A stretch of DNA of 59,352 nt, from the NCBI GenBank assembly GCA_009777095.1, contig WRMN01000013.1, positions 1 to 59,352 on the forward strand, in the 5' to 3' direction. This DNA comes from Bacteroidales bacterium. GTDB lineage: Bacteria > Bacteroidota > Bacteroidia > Bacteroidales > UBA932. Shown in pieces: positions 39,815-47,260 of this stretch. The position numbers and the translations under genes are program-made. Every line of letters starts with the position of its first letter. Within the stretch, counting starts at the first letter, position 1. Under the pieces are notes generated by a model. The model was not told the DNA's origin. It did not search any database and saw only the letters and a program-made list of their open reading frames with translations.

Positions 39815-40426
39815 TTACTTCTTATTTGTTTTGAAAGGTAATCCGAATTCGCGCAGCAGGGCGTATGCTTCTTCATCACGCTTAGCATCAGTGATGAACG
39901 ACATTTCCATGCCTAAGATTTTTGTAATTTTATCGATGTCGATTTCAGGGAAAATGATTTGTTCTTTAATGCCTAAGGTGTAATTACCACGTCCGTCGAA
40001 CTTGGCGGTAATCCCTTGGAAATCGCGGATACGGGGCAGAGCCACGCTTACCAAACGATCAAGAAACTCATACATTTTCTTGCGGCGCAAGGTAACTTTT
40101 ACGCCTATAGGCATACCTCTACGCAGTTTGAAGTTAGAAATGTCTTTCTTTGAATGAGTCTGAATAGCCTTTTGTCCGGCAATCAGCGTCAATTCGTTTT
40201 GCGCTACTTCAATCAACTTCTTATCGGCAACGGCGCTGCCAACACCTTGATTGATGACGATTTTTTCGAGACGAGGAACCTGCATTACGGAAGTGTAGTT
40301 AAAGTCCTTCATCAACTTGGCAACAATTTCTTCTTTGTATTTTTTCTGTAGAGCCGGAATATATCCCTTAGGGGTAGCCTGTTGCACACCGGCTGCAGCC
40401 TTTGAAGCTCCTTCTTTCTTTGCCAT
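39815..40426 (-). CDS. rplE: 50S ribosomal protein L5
   Basis: A 203-residue 5S-rRNA-binding protein. The core is normal ([40 protein letters not shown]). The N-terminus carries about 20 extra residues ([20 protein letters not shown]) before the usual [13 protein letters not shown]. Its start overlaps the rplX stop by one base, so the two are probably translationally coupled. Confidence 0.98.
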   Translation of the reverse strand: MAKKEGASKAAAGVQQATPKGYIPALQKKYKEEIVAKLMKDFNYTSVMQVPRLEKIVINQGVGSAVADKKLIEVAQNELTLIAGQKAIQTHSKKDISNFKLRRGMPIGVKVTLRRKKMYEFLDRLVSVALPRIRDFQGITAKFDGRGNYTLGIKEQIIFPEIDIDKITKILGMEMSFITDAKRDEEAYALLREFGLPFKTNKK

Positions 40427-40749
40427 TATTTAATCTCCTCTTGCGATTTTTTTGCGTAACGTACTAATTTCCCCTTCTCATTCAAACGGCGGCCGATGCG
40501 GGTAGGCGCGCCCGATGTGGGGTCAACCACTTGCAGGTTGGAAATATGAATCCCTGCTTCCTTTTTGATGATGCCTCCCTGAGGCGTTTTGGAATTAGGC
40601 TTGGTATGTTTACTCACTAAGTTGATACCCTCAACTATGGCGCGGTTTTTGTCGGCAATTACTTCCAGGACTTTGCCTGTTTTGCCACGGTCGTCACCTG
40701 CATTAACAAATACGGTGTCTCCTTTTTTAATATGGCGTTTCTTTTGCAT
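40426..40749 (-). CDS. rplX: 50S ribosomal protein L24
   Basis: A 107-residue assembly-initiator protein with a KOW motif: [20 protein letters not shown], then [20 protein letters not shown]. It overlaps its neighbours rplN and rplE by one base each (ATG/TAA sharing), which is typical of coupling. Confidence 0.98.
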   Translation of the reverse strand: MQKKRHIKKGDTVFVNAGDDRGKTGKVLEVIADKNRAIVEGINLVSKHTKPNSKTPQGGIIKKEAGIHISNLQVVDPTSGAPTRIGRRLNEKGKLVRYAKKSQEEIK

Positions 40750-41114
40750 TACAGTACCTCCGGTGCTAATGAAACAATTTTCATATAATTTTCGCGCAGT
40801 TCGCGGGCTACAGGCCCAAAGATACGGGTTCCGCGCACCTCGCCCTGTGCATTCAACAGCACGCAGGCATTATCGTCAAAGCGAATATATGAACCGTCAG
40901 GGCGACGAATTTCTTTTTTTGTGCGTACGACAACGGCTTTAGTTACCGTGCCTTTTTTGGCATCGCCTCCCGGCATTGCGCTTTTCACTGTAACTACAAT
41001 CTTGTCGCCAACACCGGCATAACGGCGGCGGGTGCCTCCGAGTACTCGAATGCAAAGCACTTCCTTTGCGCCGCTGTTGTCTGCTACTAATAAGCGTGAT
41101 TCTTGTTGTATCAT
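40749..41114 (-). CDS. rplN: 50S ribosomal protein L14
   Basis: A 121-residue beta-barrel protein. It begins [20 protein letters not shown] and contains [19 protein letters not shown] and the [20 protein letters not shown] region. Normal length. It lies 2 bases after rpsQ. Confidence 0.98.
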   Translation of the reverse strand: MIQQESRLLVADNSGAKEVLCIRVLGGTRRRYAGVGDKIVVTVKSAMPGGDAKKGTVTKAVVVRTKKEIRRPDGSYIRFDDNACVLLNAQGEVRGTRIFGPVARELRENYMKIVSLAPEVL

Positions 41115-41116
41115 GG

Positions 41117-41371
41117 CTATTTTACTTTTTCTACGATTTCAACTAATCTCCAACATTTATTTTTACTCAGCGGACGAGTTTCCATAATACGTACGGTGTC
41201 GCCTTCGCTACACTCATTCTTCTCGTCATGAGCTGTAAATTTTGTGGTTTTATTTACGAATTTTCCGTAAATGGGGTGCTTTACTTTACGTCGTACGGCA
41301 ACCACGATGGACTTATCCATTTTGTTGCTTACCACCAACCCAATTCTTTCTTTCCGAAGATTTCTTTCCAT
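41117..41371 (-). CDS. rpsQ: 30S ribosomal protein S17
   Basis: An 84-residue OB-fold protein. It contains [20 protein letters not shown] and the [20 protein letters not shown] signature. It lies 5 bases after rpmC. Confidence 0.98.
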   Translation of the reverse strand: MERNLRKERIGLVVSNKMDKSIVVAVRRKVKHPIYGKFVNKTTKFTAHDEKNECSEGDTVRIMETRPLSKNKCWRLVEIVEKVK

Positions 41372-41376
41372 TTGAA

Positions 41377-41577
41377 TTATTTTTTATCCTCGTTTAACTT
41401 TTGTGCCATAATGGTATTCATACGCGCAATCTGTCTGCGGGCCTTACCGATTTTTGAAGAGTCTTCCAACGGCGAGATGGCATGATTGATTCTCATACGG
41501 GCAAAATTCGCCTTATCGGTTTCGAGGCGTTCTTTGAGGTCTTTTACTGACAGCTCGCGTAGTTCCGGAGTTTTCAT
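41377..41577 (-). CDS. rpmC: 50S ribosomal protein L29
   Basis: A 66-residue two-helix protein near the exit tunnel. It contains [20 protein letters not shown] and [20 protein letters not shown]. Normal length. It lies 18 bases after rplP. Confidence 0.97.
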   Translation of the reverse strand: MKTPELRELSVKDLKERLETDKANFARMRINHAISPLEDSSKIGKARRQIARMNTIMAQKLNEDKK

Positions 41578-41595
41578 TATTATCTATTGTTTTAA

Positions 41596-42015
41596 TTATT
41601 CTGCGTAATCCCTGCGTACTATAAATTTGGTAGTTACGGGCAATTTCTGGGCTCCCAGACGAAGGGCTTCCTTGGCTATTTCCATCGGAACGCCTTCAGC
41701 TTCAATTAAAATACGGCCGGGAGTAACAGGGGCCACAAAGCCTTCGGGCGCACCCTTACCTTTACCCATACGTACTTCGGCGGGTTTCTTGGTGAAGGGC
41801 TTGTCGGGGAACACGCGAATCCAAATTTGGCCTTCACGTTTCATGTAACGCACAACAGCCTGACGGGCAGCTTCTAATTGCTGGCCTGTTAACCAGCTTT
41901 CTTCCATCGTTTTGATGCCGAACGAGCCGAAAGTCAATTCATGACCTCGGTGGGCAATTCCTTTCATACGGCCTTTTTGCCGCCTTCTGAACTTGGTTTT
42001 TTTCGGTTGTAACAT
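41596..42015 (-). CDS. rplP: 50S ribosomal protein L16
   Basis: A 139-residue protein at the A-site/peptidyl-transferase region. It begins [20 protein letters not shown] and contains [20 protein letters not shown] with [20 protein letters not shown]. It is normally directly preceded by rpsC. Here the upstream 430 bases hold no ribosomal gene but do hold a good promoter, so rplP is the first gene of a separate transcription unit of 22 genes. Confidence 0.98.
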   Translation of the reverse strand: MLQPKKTKFRRRQKGRMKGIAHRGHELTFGSFGIKTMEESWLTGQQLEAARQAVVRYMKREGQIWIRVFPDKPFTKKPAEVRMGKGKGAPEGFVAPVTPGRILIEAEGVPMEIAKEALRLGAQKLPVTTKFIVRRDYAE

Positions 42016-42074
42016 ATAGCTTCTAAACGTTTATACTTGTACAATAATTATATTATGCCCATTTTTTGGGGCTG

Positions 42075-42106
42075 CAAAGATAGGATTATTTTTTTTTATT
42101 TACAAA
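42075..42106 (-). promoter_or_regulatory. Promoter of the rplP-rplQ operon
   Basis: The minus strand has TTTG (42103-42106), a 20-base spacer, then TATCTTTG (42075-42082): both elements of the Bacteroidetes housekeeping promoter. The leader to rplP would be about 56 bases. It explains how the half-operon is expressed without rpsJ-rpsC. Confidence 0.7.
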
Positions 42107-42357
42107 CAAGATTTCAACAAAAGATCGTTTTTTTTGCCCCTTCCTGCATAGATTAATGCTTATACGTTTTCTATTTTACTGTGTAAGTGCACAATAGCGA
42201 TATGTCAATAATTTGAAAAATATTTTAACACGCAGATAACGCCGCTGTTATAGTTACGTATAAATTGTTATTTATTTGATAATCAGGTATATGTTAAAAA
42301 TTTGTGAAAATATTAGAAGAAATTGTGTTAAAGCAGGAAATATTCTTCTGCAAAAAT
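42107..42357. other. AT-rich gap at the S10-operon break
   Basis: About 250 bases between the rplP promoter and the small RNA promoter. It is AT-rich without any recognisable gene, repeat or DnaA-box cluster. I see nothing I can name in it. Confidence 0.4.
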
Positions 42358-42388
42358 TTTGCGGTTTAAGAAAAAGTTTGTATATTTG
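42358..42388 (+). promoter_or_regulatory. Promoter for the candidate small RNA
   Basis: TTTG (42358-42361), a 19-base spacer, then TATATTTG (42381-42388): a full match to the Bacteroidetes -33/-7 promoter, on the plus strand. The only thing before the convergent gene is the hairpin at 42430-42460. Confidence 0.7.
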
Positions 42389-42392
42389 CAGT

Positions 42393-42460
42393 GTCGGGGA
42401 AAGGGTTTGTCCCTCCTGGACGCATAGGTAACCTCTGTTTTTCACAGGGGTTATATTTTT
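42393..42460 (+). ncRNA. Candidate small RNA of about 68 nt, promoter- and terminator-bounded
   Basis: The plus-strand segment from just after a strong promoter to a terminator hairpin. The 5' half can form AGGG (42402-42405) with CCCT (42411-42414), capped by TTTGT. The 3' hairpin has a 9-base stem. There is no start codon with a convincing frame. The 3' arm overlaps the stop codon of the convergent toxin-like gene, so antisense contact with that mRNA is possible. I do not recognise an Rfam family. Confidence 0.5.
42430..42460 (+). terminator. Rho-independent terminator of the candidate small RNA
   Basis: AACCTCTGT (42430-42438) pairs with ACAGGGGTT (42444-42452), with one G-T wobble and a TTTTC loop, followed by ATATTTTT. 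The U-run is on the plus-strand transcript only. Confidence 0.65.
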
Positions 42461-42921
42461 AGATGGAAGTGTAGCTTTTCATTTTTAATATACCATATTT
42501 CATTGATAGGGCCTATGGTTTTATATACATTATTAAAACGATTAAGCATTTCCCTATCATTCTCAAAATTAATATAGTATATAATTCTTTTTGCACCTTG
42601 TTTAGATGCTTGTTCCGCCCTTCTGTGTATATTTCTAAACCCACTCATTACTTTTACTTCTGATGGTACTCCATCTACTTTAATATCGTATTGCGGTTTG
42701 GTAAAATCAGATTCGTCCATCATTTCAATAGCATATCCCTTATGGGCAAGTATATGAGCAGATTTCATCTCGAATTTACCTGTTTCTGGGTCTAATTTAT
42801 GACCGATATGTTTCACAACATACCCACCTGTGTCGTCGTCAAAGAATATTTTTTCGTATTCATTGCCATAACTCTGATATAATTCCCTTCGGGTATCAAG
42901 TATCCTATCTGCGTTTTTCAT
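42451..42921 (-). CDS. Orphan CdiA-CT/minor-head-type nuclease domain protein
   Basis: A 156-residue protein. The C-terminal about 110 residues look like the PD-(D/E)XK nuclease fold of CDI toxins and phage MuF-associated toxins: KSAHILAHKGYAIEMMDE (helix with Glu 51 just before it), then YDIKVDGVPSEVKVM, where Asp 79, Glu 88 and Lys 90 make the D-x9-ExK core. A helix follows, then KRIIYYINFEN. There is no signal peptide or N-terminal delivery module, and no immunity gene is visible next to it. The gene is AT-rich. It may be a remnant of a polymorphic toxin or a free-standing nuclease. It lies exactly at the S10 operon break. Confidence 0.65.
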   Translation of the reverse strand: MKNADRILDTRRELYQSYGNEYEKIFFDDDTGGYVVKHIGHKLDPETGKFEMKSAHILAHKGYAIEMMDESDFTKPQYDIKVDGVPSEVKVMSGFRNIHRRAEQASKQGAKRIIYYINFENDREMLNRFNNVYKTIGPINEIWYIKNEKLHFHLKI

Positions 42922-42946
42922 AAAGAGTGGTGATCAATCAATATTG

Positions 42947-42954
42947 CAAAGGTA
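42947..42954 (-). promoter_or_regulatory. -7 element for the CdiA-CT-like gene
   Basis: The minus strand reads TACCTTTG, 25 bases before the ATG. It lies back-to-back with the pfkA promoter, so the two divergent promoters overlap in their upstream parts. Confidence 0.5.
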
Positions 42955-42961
42955 ATCTTTT

Positions 42962-42992
42962 TTTGAAAAAATGTTGCTTTTTGCTATTTTTG
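42962..42992 (+). promoter_or_regulatory. pfkA promoter
   Basis: TTTG (42962-42965), a 19-base spacer, then TATTTTTG (42985-42992), a textbook Bacteroidetes promoter. Transcription should begin near 42996, which favours the pfkA start at 43015 over 43006. Confidence 0.7.
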
Positions 42993-43014
42993 CAGTTTAT
43001 TTTTAATGAGAACC

Positions 43015-43995
43015 ATGAGTCCAATTCGAAAAATAGGCGTTTTAACCTCAGGAGGCGACGCCCCGGGCATGAATGCCGCCATACGCGCCGTTGTGCGTGT
43101 TGGCATATATCATAATCTCGAAGTTATAGGAATTAAACGCGGATATACCGGCCTGCTGGAAAAAGATTTCCTTCCCATGCAAAATCACTCGGTGTCGAAA
43201 ATTATCTCCTTGGGTGGGACTATCCTGAAATCGTCGCGCTGTCCTCAATTTTGTGAATCGGAGGTGCGTAAGGTGGCTTATCACAACATGTTAGAAGCAG
43301 GTATAGACGCCTTGGCTGTCATCGGCGGCGACGGGTCGTTTCGGGGCGCACATGCGCTGCATCAGGAGTTCGGGCTGCCTGTAGTAGGCATTCCCGGTAC
43401 CATCGATAATGACATATACGGCACCGATTTCACCATAGGTTACGATACGGCTATTAATACTGCCATCAGCGCCATTGATAAAATTCGGGATACAGCTGAT
43501 TCTCACAATATTATATTTTTCGTAGAGGTCATGGGGCGCGATGCGGGTTTTATAGGCCTCAGCACATCTATTGCCACCGGCGCCGAGGCTACCCTCATTC
43601 CCGAAGTGGAGTCGGACATTCAGGCCCTGTGCGATTATTTAGAGTATGGTCGTCGGAAAAATAAAACTTCGGGCATCGTCATTGTAGCCGAAGGCTGTAG
43701 GGTCGGCAGCGCCACCGAAGTCGCCGCCAAGGTAAAGGAAATCCTGCCCGCCTACGAAACGCGGGTAACCACCCTGGGACATATCCAGCGCGGCGGGTCC
43801 CCCTCGTGCAGCGATCGCGTGTTGGCCAGCGTGTTAGGCTACGGAGCAGTGGTTGCTCTACTCGACGGCCTCAGCGACGTGATGGTCGGCGAAATTAACG
43901 GCGAAATAGTACATACGCCTTTCGTAAAAGCCATTGCCAACCACAACGCCCTCAACCGCAACTGGGTGAAAATAGCGAAGATATTGTCGATGTAG
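43015..43995 (+). CDS. pfkA: ATP-dependent 6-phosphofructokinase
   Basis: Glycolytic enzyme that phosphorylates fructose 6-phosphate. From the chosen ATG it has 326 residues; an ATG three codons upstream (43006) would leave a leader of only about 10 bases. The ATP site GVLTSGGDAPGMNAAIRAVV, the GGDGSFRGA loop, the catalytic PGTIDNDIYGTDFTIGYDTA (Asp as base), the fructose-phosphate site MGRDAGFIGL and LGHIQRGGSPSCSDR are all present. The Gly after GGDGS favours ATP over pyrophosphate as donor. Normal length. Confidence 0.96.
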   Translation: MSPIRKIGVLTSGGDAPGMNAAIRAVVRVGIYHNLEVIGIKRGYTGLLEKDFLPMQNHSVSKIISLGGTILKSSRCPQFCESEVRKVAYHNMLEAGIDALAVIGGDGSFRGAHALHQEFGLPVVGIPGTIDNDIYGTDFTIGYDTAINTAISAIDKIRDTADSHNIIFFVEVMGRDAGFIGLSTSIATGAEATLIPEVESDIQALCDYLEYGRRKNKTSGIVIVAEGCRVGSATEVAAKVKEILPAYETRVTTLGHIQRGGSPSCSDRVLASVLGYGAVVALLDGLSDVMVGEINGEIVHTPFVKAIANHNALNRNWVKIAKILSM

Positions 43996-44098
43996 TCATT
44001 TACGGATTAAACCTTTGCATTAAAAAACAGCCTAATAGATAAAAGAATGTTTATATGTTATTTTTAGAAATTCAAAACAGTTTCTAAATTAAAATTGC

Positions 44099-44106
44099 TA
44101 CCTTTG
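44099..44106 (+). promoter_or_regulatory. -7 element for the beta-barrel gene
   Basis: TACCTTTG, 33 bases before the ATG at 44140. No clear -33 TTTG. Confidence 0.45.
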
Positions 44107-44139
44107 CCAAAATTTTTTCAAAAATTAAGATAGTATATT

Positions 44140-44670
44140 ATGAAGAAAATATTTACTGTTTGTTGCGTTGTTTGTTTGTTGCTTGGCTCAAGTTTCCCTG
44201 CACGCGCCCAAGACGCCCCTACCGACCCTATAGAAGTAGGTACTTGGATGGTTAATGCCGATATAGGCCTTGGAGGCCACATTTATGGCGGTAGCCGTAT
44301 GCTCTATGGTTTTGGTTTTAAAATAGCTGCTCAAAAAGGACTATGGCAGGCAGGACCGGGCGTTATTTCCCTTGGCGCTGAGGCAGGAATGGGATTAGCA
44401 TCGTATGAGGGAATGAATTTTTCCCGCCTCAATGTTGCCCTACGCAGTAATTTCCATTATGGTTGGGAGGTGCCGGGCTTGGATACTTACGGAGGAATTA
44501 GCATGGGATTAGGCTTTGCCACCCATAGTAACCAATTGGGAAATAATGTGTTTCTTTACGGCGACTTACATGTTGGCGTTTCTTATTTTTTTCTTGAAAA
44601 TTTTGCGGTGAATGCAGAAATAGGCGTTGGTTCTATGCAGTTCATGATTGGTTTTGCTTATCGATTTTAA
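44140..44670 (+). CDS. Small outer-membrane beta-barrel protein
   Basis: A 176-residue exported protein with a clear signal peptide (MKKIFTVCCVVCLLLGSSFP, cleavage after ARA). The mature part has alternating strands rich in Gly and aromatic residues (GTWMVNADIGLGGHIYGG, FGFKIAAQKGLWQAGPG, FHYGWEVPG) and ends in a Phe-terminated strand (MIGFAYRF), the signature recognised by the Bam machinery. Expected to be an eight-stranded barrel. I do not recognise a specific family or substrate. It lies 14 bases before the iron-sulfur scaffold gene, so possibly co-transcribed, though a functional link is doubtful. Confidence 0.75.
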   Translation: MKKIFTVCCVVCLLLGSSFPARAQDAPTDPIEVGTWMVNADIGLGGHIYGGSRMLYGFGFKIAAQKGLWQAGPGVISLGAEAGMGLASYEGMNFSRLNVALRSNFHYGWEVPGLDTYGGISMGLGFATHSNQLGNNVFLYGDLHVGVSYFFLENFAVNAEIGVGSMQFMIGFAYRF

Positions 44671-44684
44671 AACATATAATATTT

Positions 44685-45377
44685 ATGGAGTATTCTCATG
44701 AAGTGCAACACATGTGTGTTGTGAAGAAGGGACCAAATCACGGTCCTGCGCCTATTCCCGAAGAAGGGAAATGGGTGAAAGCAAAAGAAGTTACAGACAT
44801 TTCGGGACTGACCCACGGCGTGGGCTGGTGCGCCCCTCATCAAGGCGCCTGCAAGCTGACCTTGAATGTGAAAGAAGGGATTGTTCAGGAAGCCCTGATA
44901 GAAACCATCGGTTGTTCCGGCATGACCCATTCGGCTGCTATGGCCGCCGAAGTACTGGCAGGTAAAACCATTCTTGAAGCCTTGAACACCGACTTGGTGT
45001 GCGACGCCATTAATACCGCCATGCGTGAATTGTTCCTGCAAATTGTGTATGGCCGCACCCAAAGTGCCTTCTCGGAAGGCGGTTTGCCTATAGGCGCCGG
45101 TCTTGAAGATTTAGGGAAGGGCTTGCGTAGCCAGATAGGAATTATGTATAGTACCCTCGCAAAGGGCGTGCGCTACCTCGAAATGGCCGAAGGTTATATC
45201 AACCGCGTGGCCTTAGATAAGGAAGGCGAAGTAATCGGTTATGAATTTATACACATAGGCAAAATGATGGACTTCATCAAGAAAGGCATTGACGCTAACG
45301 AAGCGTTGAAGAAAGCCACCGGCACCTACGGCCGCTTTGCCGAAGCCGCCAAATACATTGACCCGAGACAAGAATAG
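44685..45377 (+). CDS. Iron-sulfur cluster assembly scaffold-like protein (NifU-N/IscU type)
   Basis: A 230-residue protein annotated in Bacteroidetes as an iron-sulfur scaffold. The motif GVGWCAPHQGACKLTLNVK, then ETIGCSGMTHSAAMAAEVLA, holds three Cys and is like the IscU core with its CSGMTH site. The second half is a helical domain ending in KATGTYGRFAEAAKYIDPRQ. It is always found beside the GGGtGRT protein gene in this phylum, as here (59 bases downstream). The pair probably forms a cluster-assembly or metal-transfer unit of unknown purpose. Confidence 0.8.
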   Translation: MEYSHEVQHMCVVKKGPNHGPAPIPEEGKWVKAKEVTDISGLTHGVGWCAPHQGACKLTLNVKEGIVQEALIETIGCSGMTHSAAMAAEVLAGKTILEALNTDLVCDAINTAMRELFLQIVYGRTQSAFSEGGLPIGAGLEDLGKGLRSQIGIMYSTLAKGVRYLEMAEGYINRVALDKEGEVIGYEFIHIGKMMDFIKKGIDANEALKKATGTYGRFAEAAKYIDPRQE

Positions 45378-45434
45378 GTTCAAAGTTCAACAAAAAACAA
45401 CTTTAAACTTTATAAACTTTTTAACTTTATAAAC
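45378..45434. repeat. AAACTTTATAAACTTTTTAACTTT spacer repeat between scaffold and GGGtGRT genes
   Basis: GTTCAAAGTTCAAC, then AAACTTTATAAACTTTTTAA, then CTTTATAAAC: the same word family as the ribosomal-operon spacers. Confidence 0.6.
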
Positions 45435-45436
45435 TC

Positions 45437-46435
45437 ATGACATTATTTGAAAGTTACGACCGCCGAATTAAACAAGTGGAAGCGGTACTTAAACAATACA
45501 ACATTAAAGACCTTGATGAGGCTAAGGCGATTTGCGAGGCTAAGGGTATTAATCCTTATAAAATTTGCGAAGAAATACAGGCTATTTGCTTTGAAAATGC
45601 AAAGTGGGCCTACGTGCTGGGCGCTGCCATTGCTATTAAAAACGGCTGTAAGAAAGCGGCAGAAGCCGCCGAAGCTATAGGAATCGGCTTGCAGGCTTTC
45701 TGCATTCCCGGCTCGGTTGCCGACGACCGTAAGGTGGGCATCGGACACGGGAACTTAGCTGCTAAGTTATTGAGAGACGACACCAAGTGCTTTGCTTTTT
45801 TAGCTGGCCACGAGTCCTTTGCCGCAGCCGAAGGCGCCATAGGCATTGCCAAATCGGCCAATAAGGTGCGCAAAGAGCCGCTGCGCGTGATTCTCAACGG
45901 CTTGGGTAAAGATGCGGCGATGATTATCTCGCGCATTAACGGTTTTACATACGTGCAAACGCAGTTCGACTACGCTAACGGCGAGTTGAAAGTGGTCAAT
46001 GAAACCGCTTATTCCTCCGGCGAGCGCGCTAAGGTAAAATGCTACGGCGCAGACGATGTGCGCGAGGGCGTAGCCATCATGCGTAAAGAAGGCGTTGATG
46101 TTTCCATTACAGGAAACTCTACCAATCCTACCCGCTTCCAGCACCCTGTTGCAGGCACTTACAAAAAAGAATGCGTGGAGCAAGGCCGGAAATACTTCTC
46201 TGTGGCCTCGGGCGGCGGCACAGGCCGTACCCTGCACCCCGACAATATGGCTGCAGGACCCGCCTCCTACGGCATGACCGACACCATGGGGCGCATGCAC
46301 AGCGATGCACAGTTTGCAGGCTCCTCATCAGTGCCTGCTCACGTTGAGATGATGGGTTTCTTAGGCATGGGCAACAATCCCATGGTAGGCGCCACCGTTT
46401 CCGTAGCTGTAGCGATTGAAGAGGCGATGAAGTAG
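45437..46435 (+). CDS. GGGtGRT protein
   Basis: A 332-residue cytoplasmic protein carrying its namesake GGGTGRTLHPDNMAAGPASY motif near residue 272, then YGMTDTMGRMHSDAQFAGSS and VPAHVEMMGFLGMGNNPMVG. There is no transmembrane segment. The family is widespread in anaerobes and lies next to an NifU-like scaffold. It has no established function; the conserved motifs suggest binding of a nucleotide or metal cluster. A short AAACTTT-type repeat separates it from the scaffold gene. Confidence 0.85.
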   Translation: MTLFESYDRRIKQVEAVLKQYNIKDLDEAKAICEAKGINPYKICEEIQAICFENAKWAYVLGAAIAIKNGCKKAAEAAEAIGIGLQAFCIPGSVADDRKVGIGHGNLAAKLLRDDTKCFAFLAGHESFAAAEGAIGIAKSANKVRKEPLRVILNGLGKDAAMIISRINGFTYVQTQFDYANGELKVVNETAYSSGERAKVKCYGADDVREGVAIMRKEGVDVSITGNSTNPTRFQHPVAGTYKKECVEQGRKYFSVASGGGTGRTLHPDNMAAGPASYGMTDTMGRMHSDAQFAGSSSVPAHVEMMGFLGMGNNPMVGATVSVAVAIEEAMK

Positions 46436-46452
46436 AGCAACCATACCGTAGC

Positions 46453-47157
46453 TCAACTCATCGTCAGTTCTCTGAATTTTTCCTCCAAGGATTGTCCGCT
46501 GAAGCGGCTCATGCCTTCGTCTAATACTATGTTCCCTTTGTTGATAATAATCACGCGGTTGCACACAGCCTCCACTTCCTGCATAATATGAGTGGATAAT
46601 AACACCGTGCGTTCGCGTCCCAGTGATGTAATCAGGTTGCGGATACCCACAATCTGGTTAGGGTCAAGGCCGGAAGTAGGCTCGTCTAATATTAGCACCT
46701 TCGGTTCATGTAGCAAGGCCTGCGCCAAGCCCACGCGCTGCCGATAGCCTTTAGATAATTGTCCGATTAATTTGTGCCGTTCAGGGGTAATTTCCGTCAA
46801 TTCAATTACCTCTTCAGCTCTTTTTAAGGCCTTTGAGCCTAAACCTTGTAACCGTCCCATCAACTCCAAATATTCCCTGACATAAAGGTCTAAGTATAAA
46901 GGATTATGCTCTGCCAAATAGCCAATGTGGCGGCGGGCTTCCAAGGATTGTGTGGTGATGCTGTAACCATTAACCAGGGCTGTTCCTGAAGTAGGTTGCA
47001 AGTAGCCTGTAAGGATTTTCATCAGGGTGGACTTACCCGCGCCGTTAGGCCCCAGCAAACCGGTAACCTGTCCTTCAGCAATATGGAGCGTAACCTGACT
47101 CAGCGCCTTTTGCCGTCCATATAAATGACTGATATTTTCTACTATTATCGACATCAA
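46453..47157 (-). CDS. ABC transporter ATP-binding protein, GldA-like
   Basis: A 234-residue ATPase subunit. Walker A is GLLGPNGAGKSTLMKILTGY, the Q-loop region IGYLAEHNPLYLDLYVREYL, the signature LSKGYRQRVGLAQALLHEP, and Walker B LILDEPTSGLDP. The AEHNPLY Q-loop variant is characteristic of GldA, the ATPase of the gliding-motility GldAFG transporter. No permease genes (gldF, gldG) are next to it, so it may work with an unlinked permease. It is convergent with the GGGtGRT gene (17 bases apart) and divergent from the ROK kinase. Confidence 0.88.
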   Translation of the reverse strand: MMSIIVENISHLYGRQKALSQVTLHIAEGQVTGLLGPNGAGKSTLMKILTGYLQPTSGTALVNGYSITTQSLEARRHIGYLAEHNPLYLDLYVREYLELMGRLQGLGSKALKRAEEVIELTEITPERHKLIGQLSKGYRQRVGLAQALLHEPKVLILDEPTSGLDPNQIVGIRNLITSLGRERTVLLSTHIMQEVEAVCNRVIIINKGNIVLDEGMSRFSGQSLEEKFRELTMS

Positions 47158-47260
47158 AATAAGAATAAATTACAAATTTACAAATTTTTTCGTATCTTTA
47201 CCTTTTGAAATAGCGATTACACAAATAAACAAATAACTAATTAAACAAAAATTATTGATT

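Noticed and set aside
42107-42357. AT-rich gap considered as a replication origin
   Set aside because: No cluster of DnaA boxes and no dnaA, dnaN or gidA nearby.
45800-46300. Minus-strand frame of 166 codons
   Set aside because: Antisense shadow of the GGGtGRT gene; arises from GC-rich codons of the real frame.
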